A DNA stretch of 64,000 bases from Timema cristinae (taxonomy: Eukaryota > Arthropoda > Insecta > Phasmatodea > Timematidae). Position 1 is the first letter of the stretch. The number at the start of each line of letters is the position of its first letter. The DNA is taken from NCBI GenBank assembly GCA_039000515.1, contig JBCFYV010000012.1, positions 89,186,284 to 89,250,283 on the forward strand. The letters run 5' to 3'. Positions 56,246 to 64,000 of this stretch are shown here, one piece after another. The notes under the pieces are model-generated. The model did not search any database. It had not been told where the DNA came from and saw nothing but the letters and a program-made list of their open reading frames with translations. The position numbers and the translations under genes were made by a program.

Positions 56246-58310
56246 ATATTATTTGTTTGTGACCTCGAGCTAGACCCGAAACTATTTTACCGATTAGGCT
56301 AAAACTTGGTATTTAGGGTTTTCATAAGGTCCCCCAAGGTTTTTTTTAAATTAGATATCTAACCCTAGAATTAAGGGTAGTTTACTGAAGGGCAGAACGA
56401 TAAAAATCCATTTTCTAAAAATTCCCTCTAACGATTATGATTAAATTTTAAATCTGGAAATTGTTTATCATAATAAACAAGATGGCAATTCTCATTTTCT
56501 CAAGACACTACTTTGAGGGTACTTTAACATACGGGAAATTCTAAAATTATAATTTATCCGTAACTATTTGAGATACGAAAAAAACATAATTGTATAATTG
56601 TAGTAGGCCTACTATTTAAAATAAAAAGCTTTTATTTGAAATATTATACTACTATAAAGCCACATGGCTGGCTGACTCACTCACTAAAATTAATGTTTAC
56701 CCACTTACAGAGCGCTAGAAACTTGAAATTTGGCAAACTTATAGCTTTTAAATGACGTAAAATTCTAAGTAAAAAAAAATCCCCCCCCCCCTCAATTAAA
56801 AATGGCGGAGCAATTTTAAAGTCGGTGCGGACTTTTCTTTGGAGTTATCTTGTGGCTAAACGGAGACCTATTAAAAAAACGGCTCTGGAATTACATTAGT
56901 TTACATCCACTTGCAAAGAAAACCCACTGGGGTGTTGGGTGTTGGGGCGGAGCCCTCAAGGAACAAAGCGAGTATTTTCATAAAACCAATGTATATATTT
57001 ACATACTTTTTTCTCTGAAAATGAATTTGATTCTTATGCTTTTTGGTGGAAAAAGATTTTTCTGTAACAATGTTCCTAGTTACTAATACCACAGACCAAG
57101 TAATTAACAGTGCATATTATCTCATTTAATATTATATTTGGTATAATGTTTCTACAACAATGTATAGATCTATTAATATTATTTCGGTTTCACAAATCTA
57201 ACGAGTTTTTAGTAAATGTCTATTTTAAGACAAAAGCGGGAGAAAGACTGTGGTACACTGTACCATTTATTGTTTTATTGCAACAGTTTGAAGAAGCCCT
57301 GCTTTGTGGAGGCCCTGGGGCGTAGTCCTTGTCGCCCTACCTTAAATCTGGGCTCGTTCCCAACTTGGTTTCTTCATCTACTTAGTAGGCCGAAAGCCAC
57401 AATCGCAGAAAATTTACCAAAAAATTTCATTTTTACTCCTCTCTCGTACTGAACATAGGAAGGAGTTCAGGCCAGCCTACACGTCAACATTTCTCACGTC
57501 TAATGCCGAACATTAAAAAAAAAATCCGTTTCGTCACAGAGATGACTATTTCCGGTAAAAATCTCAAATCATTAAGTCCTTGGGGAATGAGATGTACTTT
57601 TCAAAATATTAAAATCGGAGCCTTAAAAGTAATACGATATCTGGTTTATAGCAGACCCAACGTTAATGACACATTCAACCGCAGAGCGCTGTGGTCAATA
57701 CGCGAGTTTGAAAAGAGAATTGATTACTGTTATTGATTTATTGTAACTTATTTGATGTTGCTGGTAGACAGATCCTTGGTATAGGCTCCGTGCAAAGTGC
57801 AGACGATATTTGAATTCACGACACTAGCGCGCAAGACGGCCACATTTTTAAGTTATTGCTGGGTAAATCAGGGAGACATATTTACCGCGAACAAATACTC
57901 GAAAATCCTTAAATATAACTCACTGTTTCTTAAACTACTTGGACAAGCACAGTTTTGTCAGAATTCGTTATAAAATCTTAAAAGACTTGATATTATTTAA
58001 ATTCCCATATTCAATTAGTTTGCTTTGAAAAATTGTTATCTAATGAAAACATATGAGGTTCTTAGTGCAGACATATTTTTCCTCTGTGTAAAAGTTTTTT
58101 CCTAATTGAAATAGATAGGTAGTATAAATGTATGAAATGATCATCGTGAACTTAATTTCATTTTGATATAAGATTCATTCCTCTAATACCAATAATTTTT
58201 AGAGTTTGATGTGTTTAGTTACGAGCTCTTCACGCGCGCCAGGTTTTCGATAAAATGAAGGTCGCCGAACAGTACTTTGATTATAGTATTGATGTATTTT
58301 AACATATCAG

Positions 58311-58311
<1 letters not shown>
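56246..58311. other. Unclassified repeat-like stretch
   Basis: Phrases such as accgattaggctaaaacttg and tcactcactaaaattaatg look like pieces of common dispersed repeats. No coding domain or boundaries were recognised. Confidence 0.35.

Positions 58312-58379
<68 letters not shown>
58312..58379. repeat. (TA)n microsatellite
   Basis: About 65 bp of nearly pure TA. Confidence 0.92.
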
Positions 58380-58380
<1 letters not shown>

Positions 58381-58567
58381 GGTACGGTTTATGATCTTAC
58401 CATTTAAATTAGGCCGTTAGTAGAAAGTGTGCTAAACCTATCGATAGTAATAAAAAATGTCAAAATGAGAAGTTTTCCTGTAACGTGTTAAATACTTTCT
58501 AAACACAATTAATGAAGTCCTATAATAAGTTTAAAACTTTTACTACTAGATCTAATAAGTTCTAATA

Positions 58568-60000
58568 ATGTGTGGCAGTTGTAGATTCACTGCGACATCA
58601 CAAGCGGGAGACGCCCAATTCTCTTCAAAAATGCCCAACACACAAACATTTAACACCTGGGCCAGCCGAGTAAATGAGAGAGTCGTCATTCGAGGTGTTC
58701 CCAACAACCGTCGTCGAGCGCTAGTGGTCGGGTGGCGTGATTCGTCAAGATTACTACCCTCTTCGTATTTTGAGAAAACCTTGCCAAATGTTATTAGTCA
58801 CACTGGTATATGTTGGCCAGTCCTTGGTTCACGTATATCTATTTTATTATAACCACTCGTTGGGGGAACTGCTGGAAGATAATCACGAGCATCTGCTAAG
58901 ACTACGTACTGAAGACCGCAATGGTTGAGGTGTCTATGTCACCTTCTCGCCAAAGAGCAAGCTACGGCGGATACTATAAGTATTGGGGGATGTTGTTATA
59001 TTTAATGAGCTTTGCGTTATATTATTGTATGTCCATATGACATAGTTTTTGCATGTCAGTGTTGCTGACTTGTTTCCCTGTGCTTAAGGCATTGTTTACT
59101 TTGTTGAGCCTTGATCTCTTTTGTTATATGTACATATGAATTATTTTTTGTATGTTAGTTCTATTGACTTGTTTTCCTATCTGCGGCTAGTCTAAAGAAT
59201 AGAATTAAATAATGGAGGATATCAGGTTGTCTATTACTTTGTTTCACGACTTAACTGGGTCTGTATCTGAAACTTTGTCTCTGATGTGTCTAAATGTGTG
59301 CTGCTATGCGGTGTGCAACCTGTGGAAGTGCTACTTGTCCATAGTAGTGGCCCGCAGGGTTTTGTTTGTTGTGTACGGTTCCCTTGTGGCGCCTTTAACG
59401 TTAGTAAAAAAAGATCACTATTTTGTCTATTATTATTGTCCCCTTTTTAGGGTAAGAGAAGAAATATACTATTGATTGCTCAGGCAGTACTAATTATGAA
59501 TTGACCGGTCGTAGTATCTGTAGCGTCTAGATTCCTGGTAGTTGACCGTTTACTAGGTGTAAAATTATAGTTTCTCTTCTAGGAGCTTATAACATTGTAA
59601 TGTATATCTATGGAGTTAGCTCAAGCTAGCTAGCTCAAGTTAATTACCGCCCTTGTAGCTCCTTAAACTGGGACTAAATTTATGTGGTTTAGTTCTTTAT
59701 ATTTAAAATTATGAGTTTTAGTTAGAAGCCTCAAAGTCAACTGACTGGAGTAGAACTATATATGATTATTTTGTAATCAGATTTTATTACCATCACTTAT
59801 TTATATTGCCTTACTTTTGCTGCCTTTCATGCTATTCGATGACTATATGATTGTCTTTCTTTAACGAGTTACAAGCTTTCTTATTCACACCTATGACCTA
59901 TATGTGTGGGTTATAAGGTGTACCTAGGTGCTTCACACCTGATGCTCCTCTGTCGAGCTATTTATATTATTGTTACCATTTATACTCTCATGTTTAAACA
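58568..60000 (+). mobile_element. Possible 3' end and LTR of a retrotransposon
   Basis: Overlapping frames at 58568-58930 end with a segment reading LRLRTEDRNG and then FSPKSKLRRIL, which recalls the C-terminal ends of BEL/Pao polyproteins. A purine run tattggggga (58981-58990) precedes tgttgttata, as a polypurine tract precedes an LTR. The sequence to 60000 ends tgtttaaaca. No second LTR or primer-binding site is in the window. Within it, 59013-59080 and 59125-59190 are diverged direct repeats. Confidence 0.28.
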
Positions 60001-60100
60001 ATGGTTGGTTTGAATAATTTCTACCTATAATTCTATATAATTCCTTTTGAAATGATTGAATAATAATAAACTGATGTTAAACTTGTAAATTATTCTTATA

Positions 60101-60352
60101 GGTCGAGAGCGCGCGCTTGGAAAATAGAACCAGGCTCCAGTCTGGCCACTTTTCACTACAACTAAGGGTACGGCCAGACTGAGCGCGCGAGCGAGCGCGC
60201 GAGCGACTAAAATATAAAATAGAACACATTGATTGTAATGGGGGTGGCCACACTGGAGCGAGCGAGCGAGCGAGCGAGCGCGCGAGCGACTGAGCGCGCG
60301 CGCTTGAAAGATAGAACTGGTTCTATTTTTCAAGCGCGCGCGCTCGACCCGG
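60101..60352. repeat. GC-rich GAGC-repeat foldback element
   Basis: The left end ggtcgagagcgcgcgcttgg and the reverse complement of the right end gggtcgagcgcgcgcgcttg are inverted. Inside are gagcgagcgagc and gcgcgcgagcg tracts and three ggccagactg or ggccacactg words. The segment 60292-60346 is an almost perfect palindrome (gagcgcgcgcgcttgaaaga / caagcgcgcgcgctc). Arg/Ala-rich open frames here are artefacts of the repeat. Confidence 0.72.
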
Positions 60353-60487
60353 TACAGTCTAGTTTACAGGCGCTAGGCAATATTATTGTATGTTGGTTCA
60401 TTGAGTGCTGGGGAAACTTCTCATTTTGACATGATATTTGACTTTTTTCTATCAGTGATAGGTTTAACACACTTGCTATTAATGGCC

Positions 60488-60754
60488 CGGTGACCTGGCG
60501 GTCTAGGGGTAAGGTGTCAGACTTCTGTGCTGGAGGTCTGGGGCTCAATCCTCGGTCCCGGCACAGATTTATCTGATTACCAAACCCTTCCTTCACCTCT
60601 GGCAAGACATCTTGTGAATGTGGGGAAAGCCAGGCCTCCACCGTGGTTCGGATTCCACGTTAAACTGTAGGTCCTTCATTTCATCTCACAATAACCCTAC
60701 CATTACACATTAGCGTAAGTGCATATAACCCGAACGGGAAGTAAGATGCGGTGC

Positions 60755-60815
<61 letters not shown>
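60488..60815 (+). mobile_element. SINE family A, intact
   Basis: Full plus-strand copy: ggtgacctggcggtctaggg, then B-box-like ggctcaatcctcgg, then the body and the tail ggtgctaataataat extending as (AAT)n to 60815. aatggcc flanks it at 60481-60487 and 60816-60822. Confidence 0.87.
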
Positions 60816-60819
<4 letters not shown>

Positions 60820-61217
60820 GCCTAATTTAATTGGTAAGACCATAAATAATATAATGTATATATGTAAACCCGATATGTTAAAATACTTCAATATTATAAT
60901 CAAAGTAGGCCTTTACAAATAAGAATCACCATTAGTTTGGAGAGAGTATGAAAAAACCACAACAATAAATAAGTTTTAAAAATCACCTTCAGTTCACTGA
61001 GTCAAAAGTTATCGAGTGCAACGCACGATTCTGCCACTGGTGCGGCAAATCTGATTTTAAAACACTTCAGTACAGTACCATACGCATTTCTCAATTTATT
61101 AATTGGATGCACTTCTACTTTTTTCTTTTTTATAAATACACAATATTTTCTGTAAGAATTTTCGAGGAGCAGAGATGTACTAAGTGTGATTGACAGAGAC
61201 ATCTTCTCTAACTAGGG

Positions 61218-61506
61218 GGGAGGGGGGGGGGCGGTGACCTAGTGGTCTAGGGGTAAGGTGTCAGACTTCTGTGCTGGCAGCCGGGGTTCAATCCTCGGTC
61301 CCGGCACAGATTTATCTTATTTCCAAACCCTTCTTTCACCTCTGACAAGACATCTTGTGAATGTAGGGAATGCCAGGCCACCACCGTGGTTCGGATTCCA
61401 CGTTAAACTGTAGGTCCTTCATTTCATCTCACAATAACCCTACCATTACACATTAGCGTAAGTGCGTATAACCCGAACGGGTAGTAAGACGTGGTGCTAA
61501 TAATAA
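61218..61506 (+). mobile_element. SINE family A, intact, 11-bp target duplication
   Basis: Starts at a G-rich junction, then cggtgacctagtggtctagg, B-box-like ggttcaatcctcgg and tail gtggtgctaataataa. The perfect duplication tctaactaggg lies at 61207-61217 and 61507-61517. Confidence 0.87.
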
Positions 61507-61514
61507 TCTAACTA

Positions 61515-61675
61515 GGGTCCGCTAATTACGCGCTCGCTCGCTCGCTCGCCAGTTTGGCCACCCAGTCGCTTGCGCGCTCGCTCGCTCGCACGCTTGGCAG
61601 TCTGGCCGAACCCTAATGTGTTGTATTTTATTTTTTAGTCGCTCGCTCAGTCTGGCCATACCCTCTAAGTATTAA
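61515..61675. repeat. GC-rich GAGC-repeat foldback elements
   Basis: On the minus strand, agggttcggccagactgcca at 61616 leads through gagcgagcgagcg tracts to gcggaccct at 61514, giving an AGGGT...ACCCT unit of about 100 bp. A second agggtatggccagactgagc starts at 61673. The same ggccagactg and GAGC words occur at 60168-60310. Confidence 0.65.
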
Positions 61676-61713
61676 AGCTTGGACTAGCTTTGAGAGTACT
61701 TTCGTTACAATAG

Positions 61714-61714
<1 letters not shown>

Positions 61715-61762
<48 letters not shown>
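61715..61762. repeat. (TA)n microsatellite
   Basis: About 48 bp of pure TA. Confidence 0.92.
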
Positions 61763-61767
<5 letters not shown>

Positions 61768-62435
61768 ACATATATTTATACCGAGAGTGCTATCCGACCG
61801 GCAGCCCAACGCTAGTTTAACTCCGGCCTTGGATGATTTTATTCGATTCAAATCTTCACGTTGCTGCTGACCGATGACCCGGATAATCGGGTCACCGCAA
61901 GACCGACTCCGAGATAGTTTGCGACTTAGAAGATGCCGATGGCATTGCTGATCTTTATTTTTGAACACATCTTTTCTAGTAGTCAGCAGATAAGACAATC
62001 AAGTCCAAACAGCTTACGAGGATTTAAACCTCTGTCTCTAAGTGAGATATCACTTATCACTATTAATAGTTTTGTTCGGTTCTACCGTCATAACTTGAAC
62101 CCCGGAGGTGAGTTTTAACAACCATGTGACCTTGACGGACCATCCATCCCGTGTTTTATGGGACGGTTCCGTATTTGAAAGTCTTGTCCCATTTTTTTTT
62201 ACGGGTCCGAAAAAACCGTGTGTATCTTCCGCATTTTACTACGCGTCCCGTAAATATGTGAGCCGGAAAATTGTCGGTTTTGAAAAATTTTAAATTATTA
62301 TTTCTTTAAAATAATTTCAACTGTTTAGAGGAACTATAATGTAATCGAGATATAGATATCCCAAGTGTCAATGTTTATACTTAAGATTATTTTATTATGA
62401 GGGCGTTAAATCAGATACATCATCAAACGAGCTTC

Positions 62436-62672
62436 GGCGGCCCCACGGTCTAACACGCTACTCTCGCTATAGACTACTAGCCTGCCGATGACAGGGAGAT
62501 CGGTGAGCGATATCAGTCGGTTGCACTGAGGGAGGTTTTTCCTAAATAGGTTTCCACTCTCACGGTTGCAATTCCTCTAGATCCAACCTTCCTCATCCCT
62601 CCCTAACACATTAGCGTAATTAATGATAGGCGTATAACTAGGACGGGTAATAAGACGCGGTGCTAAAAAAAA
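62436..62672 (+). mobile_element. tRNA-derived SINE, family B, fairly complete
   Basis: Head with ggccccacggtctaacacgc; body with ttttcctaaataggtttcca and gcaattcctctagatccaac; tail ataagacgcggtgctaaaaa. Its 3' end resembles that of family A (acattagcgtaa, gcgtataac, aagacgcggtgctaa), which suggests both use the same LINE partner. Confidence 0.72.
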
Positions 62673-63935
62673 GAGTAGTAAAGAAATAAATAAATGCGAG
62701 CCTTTGTCAACCCATTATGTTTTCATAAATCATACTTCAATTTTTTATAATCAATAAGTTAATTAAAATAATTTTAAGGTTGGCCCCCCTACATTTGTCT
62801 CCCCCTTACCCTCCGTGCTTCCTATCTACTCCTCCCCATCCCTCACAGGCGTGCCTTTCATCTTACAACCCCCTCGTCTCTTAACACGCTATATTTTAAA
62901 GTATAATAGACTCTAGGTGCCAACTCTAGGATTTAACCCCTCCACCGCAAGCCACCAATGCGGAGAATTTTTCGTTTCAAAATTTCCCGGAAAATGTTCA
63001 TATCTAGCGTCCGGTAAATGTCCTATATTTTAGAAATGACATGGTGTGAATCATTGAAACCAGTATTTTACAATGGTTTTTTTTTTCGAGTTTATTAAAA
63101 CATAGCAATGATAGGCAATTTTCGGTTATAGTTTTACATGGACAGCCCTGAGTTTGGAATTTTAGCGTTGGGAATCCCTGAATACTTATCTAATCACTGT
63201 TTACTGCGTTTAAGTAATGGTTAGTCAGTCTGCCCCAATATCTCAATTAATCTACGAGCAGTAATAGTTACAGTAATCAGTAATAAAATAATTATATTAA
63301 TAATAAGCATTACAATTCAATAATAATAGTAATAATAATGAATAGAGTAGACTGTGTAGCCAACCTTTGACAAGCAAGGTCTCCCGTATTTTTGTTTGAG
63401 AAAATGGTCACCTCAGGCATATCTACATTAAGGAATTAGGGATTAGTTAAGGTTTGTTATTTAATAAATGTAGTCACATTAACGGAAAAAGAAGAAAGTC
63501 CATTATCAGAACCACTAACGAGGATTCTAACCGGATCTTCCTGTAACCGGCAATTCAATCTATTACGAGAGATTCACCTTAAACTAGTGGTGTGCCGCAA
63601 CATTTTTGACACTATGCTAGTGTTGGTAAACAAATGTATTCAATATTTTTTTAATAATATAAAATATATGAAAGCGTTAATATGTTTATTTACCAAGTAA
63701 TGTAATGACTTACAATCAGTTGTGTGATTAATGAGAGATTTGAGCGTGTCGTTTCTTAGACGACAGTTAAATCTGTAGTCGAATAGATATGGAAAACGCA
63801 TCCGCATTTTCTGTTCACTCAGAAGTATATAATGTGCAAGCGCATGCCAGAGTCTCCCATTCCCTTATTGTTTCCAACGTTCACGTTCAGTGCGCCGTGG
63901 GCATAAAACAAAGGTTGAGCGCTAATGCCCTAGAC
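62673..63935. other. Stretch with nothing firm
   Basis: It contains an interrupted (AAT)n patch near 63284-63340 and a possible hAT end (ctagtggtgtgccgcaacat, 63587) without a partner. Confidence 0.35.
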
Positions 63936-64000
63936 CAGAGGTCAGCAGCCTTTTTGTTAACGCGGGCCATATGGGTTTATCTTTTTTTTTTAAAGTGGGA
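63936..64000. mobile_element. hAT MITE left end, cut by the window
   Basis: cagaggtcagcagccttttt followed by gcgggccatatggg is the same terminal sequence as the inverted right end of the MITE at 31809-32541. Confidence 0.6.

Noticed and set aside
60025..60429. Arg/Ala/Ser-rich open frames on both strands
   Set aside because: Products of the GAGC repeats in the foldback element.
63587..63640. A hAT terminus (ctagtggtgtgccgcaac)
   Set aside because: No partner inside the window.

Overview
The window is AT-rich animal nuclear DNA. Short protein-coding exons with GT/AG borders sit in kilobase-scale introns that are full of transposable elements. There is no prokaryotic layout: no operons, no dense ORFs and no CRISPR. 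The mix of hAT elements, Penelope-like elements, a decayed LINE and tRNA-derived SINEs with (AAT)n tails suggests an invertebrate, most likely an arthropod (possibly a hemipteran insect). That placement is an inference from general character, not from a search.

One host gene is recognisable. On the minus strand, from 39045 down to 7566, twelve exons (about 1.76 kb, about 587 codons) encode the central and C-terminal coiled coil of a ribosome-binding protein 1 / kinectin (RRBP1/KTN1) homologue, an ER-membrane protein. Reading phases join at every junction. Several exons align with remembered vertebrate RRBP1/kinectin: [16 protein letters not shown] across exons 7-8, and [11 protein letters not shown] across exons 10-11. 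The N-terminal membrane anchor was not found in the 25 kb upstream, and the C-terminal end was not found below 7566, so the gene probably runs past one or both ends. Exon 4 carries a one-base frameshift in a short A run.

The gene's introns hold: a 42-bp minisatellite (35294-36957, about 40 units) in which each unit copies the exon 2/intron 2 splice-donor junction; three Penelope-like insertions (1653-3255, 20400-21590, 26677-26970), two of them with a hammerhead-ribozyme-like core; a decayed LINE (4850-6250, minus); a decayed integrase-type DNA transposon with terminal inverted repeats (14779-16311); hAT elements with clear 8-bp target duplications (29229-30860, 31906-32432); and tRNA-derived SINEs.

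The 25 kb upstream of the first visible exon has no recognised host exon. It holds hAT elements at 39245-41612 (perfect 8-bp duplication) and 44744-46697, a hAT-like fragment at 51411-52415, a 500-bp near-palindrome built on a tRNA-like sequence (47916-48424), GC-rich GAGC-repeat foldback elements (60101-60352, 61515-61675), two young SINEs (60488-60815, 61218-61506), several older SINEs and long TA tracts. The hAT at 44744-46697 is the most striking: upstream of its transposase remnant, on the same strand, lies a block resembling an insect heat-shock promoter, with three heat-shock elements, a TATA-like box and an hsp70-like leader.

All assignments were made by eye. Family names rest on recalled motifs, not on database searches.
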